Assembly (NCBI RefSeq): GCF_051020975.1
Contig: NC_135045.1
Location: forward strand, 312,501 to 376,500
Direction of reading: 5' to 3'
Source of the DNA: Osmia lignaria lignaria
Lineage: Eukaryota > Arthropoda > Insecta > Hymenoptera > Megachilidae
Length of the DNA: 64,000 nucleotides
The notes beneath the pieces were generated by a model, which worked only from the letters and a program-made list of their open reading frames with translations, was not told where the DNA came from and did not search any database. Below are positions 25,440-37,627 of this stretch, one piece after another. Both the position numbers and the translations under genes were made by a program. The stretch's first letter is position 1; every line of letters starts with the position of its first letter.

Positions 25440-28400
25440 ATGACTGCAGGATTGAAGACAATGGAGTTATTACGATTAGGACGACGAGTTCGTCGACGTT
25501 TAAACGCACGAAATGGTGAGTAATCGAAAGGCAAATATTGTTTCCATTGAATTCGAATCGCGATATCATCAAATGATCCTTGATAACACACCAAACATCA
25601 GTTCGTTTAATCAATCGCCTATGAGTTTTCGCACGCGATACTATTTATACCGTATTATTGTCACGTTCGCTCGTAATTGAATCGGAATATAAATTTTCGT
25701 TTGAACTTTTAAAATTTTAATTCATTTCATTTTCATACTTTCCACCCAAAAAAAAGCGAAGCTTCGTAGATGAGGACTAACAGGTGTTAAGTAGAATTAG
25801 TCCTTGATTTCGCAATTCTTTTAAACGACTCTATACATATAAGGAGAATTCATCAAGCGTCCCCTTTAGATTTTAATGAGCTTTTACATGTTGATAATAG
25901 ATCCTTCTACATATACTTGCATATACTCCATAGTGGAGTATGCTAGAACGAACGAAATTGCTTCCGAAACCTCGTTCGTTACATGTTCAAGATACAAAAT
26001 TTAGGAAAAAATTAATAAAAATAATAAGTCTAAATAATTTACCTACATGATCCCTTTTTATGCATAGTCAATAAAAGACGAGAATAGTTAAAAAAAAGAG
26101 ATTAGCACGTTTGCTGCGGACGTCGCAGATCCGTGTCGGCTGCATATCGTGCATATCTTGGCAATATTCCTACAAAGCGAGCCACACTTAATTAATTTAT
26201 ATTATTAATATCATTTTATTCGCCCAGCAAATGTCCATGGCTTCAATTCACAGCGAACATGTTAACAGATGTTTCTGATTTCATGGACCTAAAAAAATCA
26301 TTTGCATAGATAATAGTCAAATAATTTATATTTTATGCTATATTATTGCTGAAATTCGAGTACTATCTAGTATTACTTCACTTGTTAAATAAAGCACATG
26401 CGCACATACACGCACTGACAATTCAAACACACGTTATATGCGTTTTACACATTCATAAAATTAGCAGTAAATGTCATCCAACTTGGTTTGAGAATGAAAA
26501 CATTAATATGGCGCCATAGAGTATACAATTTAAAACCTTTATCAATGTTATGCAAGTTTACCGTTGTTAAATAAGACTATTATTAAACTGGTCAAATTAG
26601 TTTGAGGATTACCTGTTCATGTCATTTTATCATTTGTTTACGAAGGTATCGTATCGTTTGATGGTTGAAACACTCTATTATACTATACTATACATATGTA
26701 TATGTTCCATTACTGATGTTCAGCTCATTCTTCCCAGTTATGAAAACAGATAATTGCGTCATTGTTTTGACCGATGCAAGTTTTATTTTTCAAGAAGAAG
26801 GATAAAAGCTTCTCGCCTTTTCTATTCATTCAAAGATTATCGTTTAGTGGAATGAATATTCATCTGTTTTTTACCGTGTATGTACATACATACATACATA
26901 CATACATACAGGTAAATCGTTCATTTTCCAGATTTTCCGCTGAAGAGTCTTGTTAATAAACGTTTGTTGCGTGACCTAGTTTCTCTTCGATCTATCCCTC
27001 TGTTCATCTCACAGTGTGATCTTGATATGACCTTAAACTTCACAATAAGAAGAAAATAGAATCATTCGACTTAAGTTTAAAAATATTAGGCCATCACGGC
27101 GCGGCGTGCCCCGCAAAAACGAATTAAGCGTAATCGATCATTTTTTACCGATTTTTTTTCATTGTCGATAAAATAAAATGTTATCATAGGCAACAATTAT
27201 TATTTACTCACCCTGCATAACGGGCTGTATAATTGTTTACTAAAAGCATACCGCAAACAATTTTGTTTCCTGCAATTTAAAGCATTTCCTGCTGTTACAA
27301 TAAATCATACCTTTTCATATTTCTTTCTTGAAACGATAGAAACGTTTAATAATTCACAGGCGAAACCGCGAAATTGTAGAGACGGTTTAGTACGCGCGTT
27401 CTTTGTGGTAAGTGCGTTATGAACGTACATACATATAGGCGAGGACCTTATCTCGAGTACGATTACATAAAAAGAAAAAACTATTGAAATCGTTTCTTCG
27501 TCGAGAGAGATGAACGAGAATTATAGTACCGATTTACTTGTAAATATCGCGAACGAACGGTATCCGACTGTCTTTGTGCAGCGCAAATTCGAAACTTTTC
27601 GAAACTTTTCTCTCTCAATATCGTTACTCCTATACTTGTTACGTACTCGACAGTTCTTCGAGTTTCATAGTTGCTAAAACATTAGAGAAAAAAGAAAAAT
27701 ACGGTAAGAACTGTGTAAGATTAAAATTGTTTTCGAACCATATTGTAATATTATACCTACATACATCTTTTTGCAAGTATCAATAATAATCTATTATTAA
27801 TCAATGTAAGTTTGATTTTTTTATAGTGAGCGATCAACTTCTCGCTGACGGCGAAGAGAAAAGAAAAAGGATCTCCTTGAACATTGACACGAAGATGTTG
27901 AAAATTGGATTTCTGGGTGGTGGAAAAATGGCCCAAGCTTTGGCCAAAGGTTTCATTCGAGCAGGTACAAAACAAACACGTATCCTCGATGCCATTGATA
28001 CTATCATTTTAAGTTTCAAGAGAACTATGCTGTACCAGGGTGTTCCACGTGCTTAATTAATAAAAGTAATTATTACTTATAATTTGCAGGATTAAGTAAA
28101 GGTGATATGATGCTGGCCAGCTGTCTTCCAAACGACATGGGTAGCATAGAAGCGTTTAAGGTGAGTCGAATTTCTCCTTTTACCAACGTGTCAATAATTC
28201 TTCTTGTTATGTCGGCACAACTTTTCACTCTTGCATCCTGATAAAAGATAATAGATAAATAAATAATCTTAGCGATATCAGTTTTAGCATTTGCTGTGAA
28301 AAAAAAAGAAAAACAGCAAAACAATAAATATATTTTGTTTGTTCGGTAAATAAATATGAAAGTTGTGAACCAGTTTAGTAAATAATAAGTAATAATAAGT

Positions 28401-29850
28401 TTGATCGTTTGTTTCGAGTTGAATAACTATTAACATAAAAAGCTGAAAACAGCTTTTGGCAAGTTTAATTAACAATCATTATCGTATCGGTAATAATATC
28501 GATCAGTGGTTTACAGATATTGTACCTCGATATTCGATCGATCTTTAAATCCTTTATTACTTAATCTAAACTGATTGCTCGATAACGTTCTTGCTTTTGA
28601 GATCGTATGTACAACTTGAATCGTAATATTAATTGCTTATAAACTTCGCATCAATTGTTATTTCTCGGTCATTATCGGGTCTAGGAAAATTTCCAATATC
28701 GTGTGCCTTATCTTTGTTTCACGATAACTCTATGGAAAACATTGCAACTCTGGAGTTTAGTTTACCTTAAATTTTTACATTTACCAATGCGTTTTTATTG
28801 GATATCTTGACAGTAATTATCATAGATCTTATTATTTTTCTTATTATTGTCCTTCATTGTAATTCCAGGAAATAGGATCAAACACTGTACATTCGAATGG
28901 ACCCGTCGTTGATCACGGTGATGTTCTAATTTTATCGGTAAAACCACAAGTGGTTCCGAAAGTTCTTCCAGATTTAAAAAATTATAGGAAACTTTTACTG
29001 TCTATTGCTATGGGTATTCCGCTGTCAACACTGGAGAAGGTGAGATTGTAAAATTTGAACAAGTAAATTGCAGTAATTAAGAGATTAGGATGGCTTACGT
29101 TGTGTACAAGATTTATCGTCAGGCGTCGTTTTATTACTGAAACGTTTAATTTTAACTTAGGCTCTTCCGCAAGGAACGCCAGTGATAAGGGTGATGCCCA
29201 ACACCCCAGCCCTTGTGGGCTGTGGTGCAACTGTATATGCACGTGGAAAATCTGCTGGCGATAAAGAGGCTGAAATAGCAGAAAAGCTGTTTTCTGCTGT
29301 TGGTTTCTGCGAAGAAGTTCCTGAAAATGTAATTGATCCTGTCACTGCTTTAGCTGGCTCTGGACCTGCATATGTAAATTTGTACACAATTTGTTAATGT
29401 ATATTTATAAATTATTGACATATTTAAATTGAAAGATAAATATAAAAATTATTCTCTTATTCAGGTATACATGATGATAGAAGCTTTAGCCGATGGAGGT
29501 GTAAAAATGGGTCTGATGAGGCATACAGCGTATAAATTAGCCGCCCAGACTGTGCTTGGAGCTGCTACCATGGTGCGAGACACGAACACCCATCCAGGAC
29601 AACTGAAAGATGATGTAGCTTCACCAGCAGGTTTGAGGAGAATGAATTTTATATTATCCGAAATATTTCTCACTCTCTTAACATCTTTTTACTTATCAAT
29701 TATTCCTTTCTACCTCTTTCAGGGTCTACCATAACGGGAATTCATTACTTAGAACAGCATGGTTTGAGATCAGCAGTAATCGGAGCAGTTGAAGCGGCAA
29801 CGAAACGATGTAAAGAAGTTAGTTCATCTTCAGAAGAAAGACAGGATTAA
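25440..29850 (+). CDS. P5CR: Pyrroline-5-carboxylate reductase, long form with predicted mitochondrial presequence
   Basis: P5CR reduces pyrroline-5-carboxylate to proline with NAD(P)H. Coding exons join in phase: 25440-25515, 27827-27964, 28090-28160, 28869-29039, 29161-29373, 29465-29630 and 29723-29850, giving about 320 residues. The dinucleotide fold starts at KIGFLGGGKMAQAL (GxGxxG-type). The catalytic C-terminal domain has ALAGSGPAY, EALADGGVKMG and the P5CR signature in HPGQLKDDVASPAG. The first exon encodes MTAGLKTMELLRLGRRVRRR and five more residues: Arg/Leu-rich without acidic residues except one Glu, as in mitochondrial presequences. Its phase-1 donor joins the phase-matched acceptor at 27826 without a frameshift. 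An in-frame TAA lies upstream and there is no earlier ATG. A shorter 272-residue form could start at ATG 27895. Confidence 0.85.
25516..27826 (+). other. P5CR first coding intron, with a probable alternative promoter and leader near its 3' end
   Basis: This AT-rich intron of 2.3 kb holds a TACA microsatellite (26882-26910). From about 27,360 it becomes CpG-richer and promoter-like. A possible alternative 5' UTR exon ends at 27703 (acg|gtaaga) and could splice over the 123-base gap to 27827. That would give a transcript whose first P5CR ATG is at 27895. No other gene is seen. Confidence 0.45.
26882..26910. repeat. TACA tetranucleotide microsatellite
   Basis: About seven TACA units lie inside the first coding intron of P5CR. 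Confidence 0.85.
28161..28868 (+). other. P5CR intron (708 bases)
   Basis: This AT-rich intron separates the exon ending with SIEAFK from the exon starting EIGSN, with phase 0 on both sides. No nested feature is seen. Confidence 0.75.
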
Positions 29851-30641
29851 TGATAATGGAACTGAAATTCAATAACAGTTAAAAAAGCTGTACTGTAGTC
29901 AGTTAAAGTTATCAAAAGGAAATTGAACCGTGAAGATAATACGCTTTAACATAACACGTCCACGTTTAATTCTGCAAGTTTCTATTATGCATAGTCTATA
30001 ATTTTTTTTTTTTTTAATATTTTGTATATTTTGTACATAATTCTTTTAAATTACTAAACACTAAAAAACTATGATTTACTGTACATTCAATGCGTAGCAA
30101 TTAAAAATATAGATCTGTTATTTTTTTGACAATAGCATATTTTATAATGAATGTTACAGTATATAAAAATATATGTAAATATGTTTTGTATTTAACATTT
30201 GTATATTTATGCTTTAGCATAAAACGTGTAATTATATTTGGAAATTCGTTCAAAGAACATTTCATAATTATAAACTTTAAAAAGACTACAGAAAATATAA
30301 TACAACATATAGACTAAAAAATATAATATATACACTAGCATATTGTAATCGACAAAAAACTATGTGTCATTTTGTACTCCTATTTTGAATAGATTTTAAT
30401 TAGCACACATTGTGTCAAATATATTGTTATGTAATAACGTTATTTGATACTATTCACTGAATACTGTTTTATATCAAATTTAAAATGTCGAACTTAATAT
30501 TAAAATTGGTAATGTTAAACGTAAATACTTGTAAACATTTCTATATGAAATGTATGGCAACATTGAAAATGAAGAATTTTTCATTATACAAAAAAAAAAA
30601 AAAAAATAATGGAATTATTTACTGGTTATAATCGTCTGGTT
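29851..30641. other. 3' flanks of convergent P5CR and the 388-residue gene
   Basis: This is very AT-rich with poly-T (30002-30015) and poly-A (30590-30606) runs. An ATTAAA near 30100 could be the P5CR poly(A) signal. No coding sequence is seen. Confidence 0.55.
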
Positions 30642-32047
30642 TTAAATAATACCTGGTAACTGTTTGCCATCTTTAGATTCTTCTCGTTCAAAACCAAGAT
30701 TAAATTCCGTCTTAAACATTTCCCTGTAATAACTTTCCTTAACTATGTCACTTTCGAAAACGCCTTCTTCTTTACACTTTAACACATAAAGTTTATGCAT
30801 AGCGGCTATACTTAATCTAGAGTCTAGATATCCTTTTTCTATACGATTTTTTGGATTTATCAATTTTTCCGTTGGAAACGATCTAATATGTTCGCGCACT
30901 CTATCCTTAACACTTTCGCTCTTTTTTGTTTTTGGTATATGCTTTCCTCTTTGGTCTGGCCCTATAATTCCTCCAGGAGATATCCTTTTTTTCTCCATTA
31001 CGTGTCGCACAAATTTCTCAGACACTGAAAAAGTACTCAGGAACATGCACTTACACACTGTGATAAACTCTCCTTTTAATAAAAGAGAGTAAGTGAAAGT
31101 AACTTGTCTACGATGTTCCGATTTAACATTTCCGCGACACCGAGTTCGTTGCTTTGGAGATTCCTTGACTAATAATGCAACATATTGTTTTCGTTGTTCC
31201 CAGCTGCATGTTTTCCAAAAAACATTATGCAACTCTTCTCGAGATACTTCATCAATTTTTTCGGTACAACGTATGCGACATTTACAAGGTGGCCCCATGG
31301 TTTTTGCTGGTACTATTTTTCCTATGAATTATTAAGTTTCACACGTAAGTCTGTGTCTTTGAATTTTCAGATTTCTTCTAAATAAATTAATCAAAATTAC
31401 CTCCAACTCCAATGTATTCTTCACCTCTTAGTCTAGCATTCTTTTTTACATTTACTTTCCACATTTCTGGATTTTTTGTACGTTTTAAAGGTTCTCTACA
31501 TACCTTCATTGTTTTTGATTTTTTTAATTGTTTAGATTTCATAGCTTTTGTTGAGTTTAACTCTACCTCTTCTAATTGATCTGATAACTGAGCACTTATG
31601 CAGTGATCTGAAAGAGAATAAATAAAGATTTACAATGTTAAACTATACCACAACCGATAAAAGTTTCCTCATCATTGTTTCTTACTCATTAATGAGCAAT
31701 TTGATGAACGAGCTATTTCCGGTTGATATTCGGATTGCATTACTATATTTGTGATCGATGAATCTCTCCACCATTGAATATTTGTCGATATACCAACTGG
31801 AACACCTACTGATATTACAATAAAAGTAACAGTACGTAAACAATTAAACCCTCTATGCACAAAGCTATATTTTATCCCTTCCCTACTTGCCTATATTATT
31901 CTGATATTTATAATAAGGTGTCTCAGATGATAATGGCTGTTCTTGATTTATGTTTAAATTTTGTTCGTTGAACCAAGGTTCTGTTTCTTTTCTTATCATC
32001 TGATCATTCTGACTATGGTTATTTATTATCATCATACTTTGCTCCAT
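30642..32047 (-). CDS. Unrecognised nuclear-type protein with Cys-rich core (388 residues)
   Basis: Four exons, read leftward, join in phase: 32047-31891, 31808-31686, 31607-31401 and 31321-30642. The start MEQSMMII is the first in-frame ATG after an in-frame stop. Residues 1-140 are Asn/Gln/Ser-rich and look disordered. A Lys-rich segment leads to WKVNVKKNARLRGEEYIG and GPPCKCRIRCTEKI, a short Cys cluster. A helical, basic region follows, with SVCKCMF-like Cys (VCKCMFLSTFSVSE), GPDQRGKH and REHIRSFPTE, and the end YREMFKTEFNLGFE. From memory this layout resembles the N-terminal part of a large family of uncharacterised insect and cnidarian proteins that continue into a nuclease-like region. 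That part is absent here. The first intron needs a GC donor. Function unknown; a domesticated transposon-derived gene is possible. Confidence 0.75.
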
Positions 32048-32879
32048 TTTGTTATTTATTTTAACTGCATTATTTGCATCTTGTATATCGAGATAATTAC
32101 TTAAAACATTTAACTTTAAATTCGAGGCAGTACATTTTATCTCTTTTCACATTACTTTTCTGTTAATTATATACATATGTCAAAATATATATATCAACTT
32201 TTTTGCTTTACACTTATTTCATTACATTTCAGGTTAGGCTGCATTTCCTTGTTTTAAAACCATATGTCACCTAATAATACACCATTTCATCTCATAGCTT
32301 TCAACATCAAAATACAAGCGCATTGCAAAAAATTTTTAAATTTTTATCTTAATAAATTACACCTATTCTATTTTCCAGAAAATATAATTAAATGTAAAAA
32401 TGTTAAATATGTTTCTTAGGATCGTATGTTATATGTATAGATAAAATTAAAAATAGGTAGATTTAAACAAAAGGGGGCGACACAATGTATTAAAAAGTCT
32501 TCCAATCACATGCTGTTTTACTAATTTAAAATCATGTTATGGCGGTCAGTTTCGAATTCTTGTGTTAATTCATAAACAATAAAAAGTGGTACAGAAAGCA
32601 CTGATGATTTACATTAAATTAGTTACAAACGTAAAAATGTATCGTTTATTTGTTGTTTTCTTAAAAGAGAAAGCAATAAATATATAATGGTAAAAAATAG
32701 CGCAGAGATTCGAAATGAATGTTTGTTAGTTCAAATTTGAAATTCTCGGAATGCCGATAGGTGGCAGCACGCGACAGTATTATGAACGGATTTGACAGTA
32801 GAAAATTTGATCCGAAACGTTCGACAAGTGGCGTTCGGTGTTAAAAGTGTAATGTGCGGTACGTGTAAACAAAAGTGTG
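32048..32879. promoter_or_regulatory. Divergent region between the 388-residue gene and the 32.9-kb exon
   Basis: The left two thirds are AT-rich. From about 32,720 GC and CpG rise, as at a promoter, just ahead of the plus-strand candidate exon. Minus-strand open frames here (32731-32968) have no splice or family support. Confidence 0.4.
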
Positions 32880-33018
32880 TGGAGTTTGTGCAAAATGTTG
32901 AGCGAAGATGACGCACGTCTGTAATAAATGTTAACCTCGTTAAACAACTTTGTGGACGTCGGTTTCAAGGAGTATTTCTGTTACCGTCCGAACGATCAGA
33001 CATTACAACTTGCAGTTT
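32880..33018 (+). CDS. Candidate first exon with start codon at 32930 (gene unknown)
   Basis: A promoter-like stretch is followed by a nine-codon upstream ORF (ATG 32895, ending before 32930) and then ATG 32930 with A at -3. That frame is open for 31 codons, starting MLTSLNNFVDVGFKEYF, to a consensus donor (tgg|gtgagt) after 33018 in phase 0. The donor is strong, so an exon is likely, but whether it is coding is not clear. I do not recognise the peptide. It could be the 5' leader of VHL, 30 kb downstream, or the start of another gene that uses 37554-37627. Confidence 0.4.
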
Positions 33019-33678
33019 GGGTGAGTGTCTTTTAGGTTACGTATTGAATTGTTTTAACTCTAATCTTGTTTATTTCAATGATTTATCACATCCGTACTGT
33101 TTGGTATCATTAGAAATCCACTTCGTTCATACAATTTGGTCAGTAATCACATTGTAAACTAGAAACTGAAATACCTTCTTATGTCTGTCATTGTCATTTG
33201 CTTTTTCAATTATCACCTAACTTTCTTGACACGCCAAGATACGTGCTCAGCATTAACCTTGAAAGACAAATTTGTTAATAAGTATACGTTTTCGAAAATG
33301 ATTTTGGTGACATCACGTATATCTTGCCGATAAAAAATAAGTTTTATCTATATAGCTTGGAACATTTATATGTAATAGTTTTTATTGTTAACACACGAAA
33401 AGTTTGCACTTATTTTATTTCAGTACCATTTATACATTCATAAGCGTTACGTTTTTATTGGTCAGCACAATTAATTTGGATGTACTTACATAAATTTTAT
33501 CGATTTAATTGCATATACATATTTGTAGTTAAGTAATTGCCATTAACACGTGTGTTTTATGTACAATTCTTATGTATATACATACATACATCTCTATTAC
33601 TACTAACAAATAATTTTGATAATTAGATTATGGGGGGGCTAAAGGTTGTTTACGTTAAAAGAAGAAAATATTAGCAGA
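33019..33678. other. Start of the long intron-like region
   Basis: This AT-rich sequence lies between the candidate exon donor and the tRNA gene. No feature is seen. Confidence 0.5.
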
Positions 33679-33773
33679 CCTTCGATAGCTCAGTTGGTAG
33701 AGCGGTGGACTGTAGTTGGTTCGTTTGTTGTAGAGACATCCATAGGTCGCTGGTTCGAATCCGGCTCGAAGGA
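33679..33773 (+). tRNA. tRNA-Tyr (GUA) with intron
   Basis: The acceptor stem CCTTCGA (33679-33685) pairs with TCGAAGG (33766-33772), with discriminator A at 33773. The internal promoter A box (TAGCTCAGTTGGT) and B box (GGTTCGAATCC) are intact. The anticodon GTA is at 33712-33714, followed by G37. A 22-base intron (33716-33737) then interrupts the anticodon loop, as is usual for eukaryotic tRNA-Tyr. A run of T at 33777-33781 is the likely Pol III terminator. It looks functional. Confidence 0.96.
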
Positions 33774-36110
33774 ATTCTTTTTAATTTTTCAAAGTTTCAT
33801 TTTTATCGCTATTATTTAATTCATAATGTTTGCTTTTTTTTCGTAATTATAAGATATTAATTTTAATTAAATTGTACTGTAATATAGCATAATGAAATCA
33901 TAAAAATAGCGAGTATTTGTTTATGGTATTAAGGAAAAATGTTGTGTCCACATTCTTTTCAATATTTCTTTTTTTTTTTTTCATTTTGTTAATCTCGATA
34001 TGATTAGTTATTGCTCTTTTTGTTGCATCAAATACTTGCTGCCCTCTGGAAGTGCAGTTGTATATTATACATAGAACACGTGTTCTTGATGATAACGTAG
34101 TTTGTCTAACGATATTTATTAACGACATAATTAATACATAATTAGATGGATTTAAAAATGAAGTAATGAAATATAAGTATCGAAAAAAAGCATAGAATGT
34201 GAAGATTCGCAGAAAACAGGATATAAATCTTTTCTAATCGTAAGTTCGAAATAATCGGTCTTCAATTAATTTTTCAACGGAAGGTAGCAAGTTGATCGAG
34301 GTGAATAGTGAATGGTGAATGGTGAAGTAAAAAGAAATCAATCTGCCGTCCAATATCGCGAGCGGATCGTTCGCGAAACGCGCGTTGTTGATATCAGTGT
34401 GCGATGGGCTCACGTTAATTTATCGTCTCTCAGCTCTAATCGTCCTTCGTAATTTATTACTAGTCTGTTAATATTTATTGGTGGCCCGGCCGGGTGTATT
34501 GTAGCCACGAAATTGCTTATATTGTTGCCTGTTCGCTTGATCGCAATAAATTATTTGCCCGCTGAAGGTGCGATATCTGACGTGTATCCGATAGATTGCA
34601 ATTGTAGACGAATAGGATTTGATGATGCTTCATATTATTACGACAAAGTCTTACAATACATAGATATTTGTATTCTTTCGATCGAATTCTTATGATTGAT
34701 GGGAAAATAATATGGTGATTTGACGATGTATGTTCTATGAATCTATTATAATTGAATAATATATTGTATAAAGAATTGAATGAACGTAGACGGTCGAGAT
34801 GGCATCTTCTGTCCTGAATCACAATCACGTGGAAATCAATCCCTAACAGATAACGGCTCTTCTACCACAATAACCAGAATCAGGATTAGATAATGGACGA
34901 ATCGTTTCGCGCCGAGTTCGACGATTCGCTCGTTCAAATGTTTGTCTAGAATTTCGATGCTGGCCAATTGTTCGGGCAACGACGCAACGCGACGGGCGTA
35001 ACTTCTCGTCATTTGAATAACAATAATCGCGATTGCGTGTCGCCTAGCGAAATATCTACATATGTACTCGTTCATCGATACAACTCTGCTGGATAGAATT
35101 GAGAAATATCTGAAAAATAAGATAAAGAAATGAAAGTATTCCTCGTAACGATTACGCTTAACACAGGTGATTATGTTTTCAGTAGGTGTCTAAGCAATTG
35201 TTTGCCAATGAAATATTTTCATAATTTCGCTGCGTTAGCACGCTTTTGTTCGGTGGTTGGAATTAATTTCGACCAGGTGGTCGTGGAATTTCGTGGAAAT
35301 TAAAACGGACCCGTGTTTTCCTATGAATTATTAATTATTCACGCGTTAAACCATGCTCGCACGGATGAAATCGTGCGACACGTGGAAATTTGCGTTTCGA
35401 ATAAGCGAGAAGGAAAGATTTTGATCAAAATGGTTTCGCTCGATTCGGTAGGGATATACCAACTAAAATGTAATTGTTAAATGTAATCGTTTCAATTAGT
35501 TAAATAATGAAAATTTTCGGAGGCGAACATGAATGTCCAGTAGTAGAGTAGAAGGTGGAAAAGGAGAAACTTGGACAGGATCAATATTGGCTGGACCTGG
35601 TATTTGTTTGGGACGCGACTCAGAAGCGGATTGCACGTGAACACGGCGCGACGCGACGCGGCGCGACGCGGCGACGGAATGAAGCGGGGAGGTTGGTATC
35701 CGATCGATTCGGGATTGGAGCTCTTTCATTAAATCGAAAAACGTCTTTCCTCGGTCGTGAAACGTCTCGAATGATAGTGAACGAGCGAGATTTGAACAAA
35801 GTATTTACTGCGACTTGTAGATAGATATTTTGAGCGAAGGGAGAAATTGATAGGGATCTTGATTAAAATTAGGAAGTTGCTGGAAACTGGGTGTAACACA
35901 GCACGCTTTCGACAATCGTTTCGGCTCGTCGTTCGCGATTTGCATAACAGTAAAGTTATTTCAGACACGGGGACACGTAACACGCGGTCGTTGCTTAGGC
36001 AATTTCATTAACCGCGAATCTACTTCCGGCGGGGTTCCTCTTCTCGAGGAACGCGATACAACCTGGAGAATTGCGTCACTGATCACCTAACGTTACAGCT
36101 TCTTTTCAAA
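33774..36110. other. Intron-like or intergenic DNA, CpG content rising
   Basis: No convincing gene is present. From about 34,300 the sequence changes from AT-rich to CpG-rich and stays so to the right edge. A GCGAC-type repeat lies at 35645-35676. Open frames across it only reflect the GC-rich composition. Confidence 0.5.
35645..35676. repeat. CGCGACG-type short repeat
   Basis: This 32-base run is built from gcgcgac and gcgacgcg variants, very rich in CpG. Confidence 0.7.
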
Positions 36111-36170
36111 TATCGTCAAATATCGTCAAATATCGTCAAATATCGTCAAATATCGTCAAATAAACATCGT
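36111..36170. repeat. Six exact copies of a 10-base unit
   Basis: The unit tatcgtcaaa is repeated six times without change. It is one of several decamer repeats in this region. Confidence 0.95.
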
Positions 36171-37553
36171 CGCTGATGTTTCCCGAGCGTGTCTCTGCTT
36201 CAGCGAATAATGGATGGATTCGTTTTCATTTCGTGAGAATCTGCGCTTCGTTGCTTGAACGGTTAATTTGTATTCTTCCTGCGTAATTACCGTGCACAGG
36301 TATCTAATTCTTTCATTTGATTACCAGCAAAAAGAAGTTGCTCAATTTGGAAATGGCAATTATTTGAAAGACAATTAGTTCATTACTTTTAGTTCAGTTT
36401 ACATTGGTCGGACAGTGGAGTTCTAGATCCTAGGTCCTAGAGTTTAGTTATTCCATGCAAGATAAATGTAAATCAGTATATTTCAGTAAATTACGGTTTC
36501 AATCTATTTCATATAAATGGAATAGTGAAATTTCTTTCGAGTCGATTCAAATGTATTCTCTGGCGTTATCGATGCACCGATCAAGTACAAGTGTACATAC
36601 ATACAGCTATGCTTTTTGAGCAGAACAGTCACGTATTCGACAGATATCCAGCTGTTTTTGATTCGTCGTGACTAGAAAGGTCAGTTGGAATAAGCGTATC
36701 TTGTACTATCACGGATCTCGACAAAGCAACGAGATTGTTAGACATTCTATTTCCTTCGTGTCGTCTGTAACGGTGACGCCAAGCTTTATTACGATTTCAT
36801 GGAGGATGGAAAATCACTTTGCTTGAACATCGTGTCGTGTCAGGATATCGACGTATGATAAGCATTGTAAATTTACTTTACTTCTTACTGATAAGGGGAA
36901 GTCTATTAAACGATAATTTCAGAATCATGACACACAAATTCTAGAAATTTTAGTAGGTAAAAAGTTTTTCAATTCGTTTCTAAAGTTTTCCAACAAGTTC
37001 GTAAAGTCGAAAAAATTCGATATATTAAAAATTGTGAAAAAGTTAGAAATCATTCGAAAATGGCAGAAATGTTTTGTTTGATTTCGATCGAAGTGGGAAG
37101 TACATACAGCTACTTGAAGATTCAATGAGCAAGTACTTAAACCGTGAAATACCGATAAATCGAAAGTATTCGTGCAACTATTCTTGGCACAAAGAAGCTG
37201 ATGATCTCCGTCTCAGCGAGCAATAAAGATGGCAATGCAGAACCTTCCAACCGTGTTGAGATATTTCTGCTATTCAGCGCGAAGTTTCGTGAAAAATAAA
37301 CATTTCTTCTCTATTTCTCGATCTTTTGCTTTTATCTATGTATGTAGCTTCGCTGGAATCGGCAATATTACGAGAGACGACTCATTCCCAACTCGTGTTA
37401 CTCAATTGTAAGGTTTATTAATGAATAGCCTGAATGGAATCGAAGATGAATTGGTCAAAAGGCAATTTTCTTCTAATTTTCTTCTAATTTTCTTCGATTT
37501 TGTTCGAGTTAATTACATGTTTCGTCGATAATTGCACAGGAGATTGCAGAATA

Positions 37554-37627
37554 ACCAGGGCAAGATAACGCGTGTACGCAGGAGATACATTCGAGCAGAT
37601 TTCAAGAACAAATGGGCCAATTCCCAG
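37554..37627 (+). CDS. Candidate internal exon (uncertain)
   Basis: An acceptor (gattgcag, with pyrimidine-rich DNA further upstream) and a donor (cag|gtaggt) bracket a 74-base stretch. In phase 0, matching the donor at 33018, it reads NNQGKITRVRRRYIRADFKN and a few more residues, with no stop. The exon would leave a partial codon at its 3' end. The better pyrimidine tract favours an acceptor ten bases upstream, which would break the frame from 33018. Treat it as a hypothesis only. Confidence 0.2.

Noticed and set aside
24900..25514. Possible solo LTR of a retrotransposon
   Set aside because: A TATA box followed by a spliced leader first suggested an LTR. The donor at 25173, acceptor at 25319, and the in-phase junction of the next exon to P5CR explain it better as the P5CR promoter and 5' exons. 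No terminal repeats or primer-binding site were seen.
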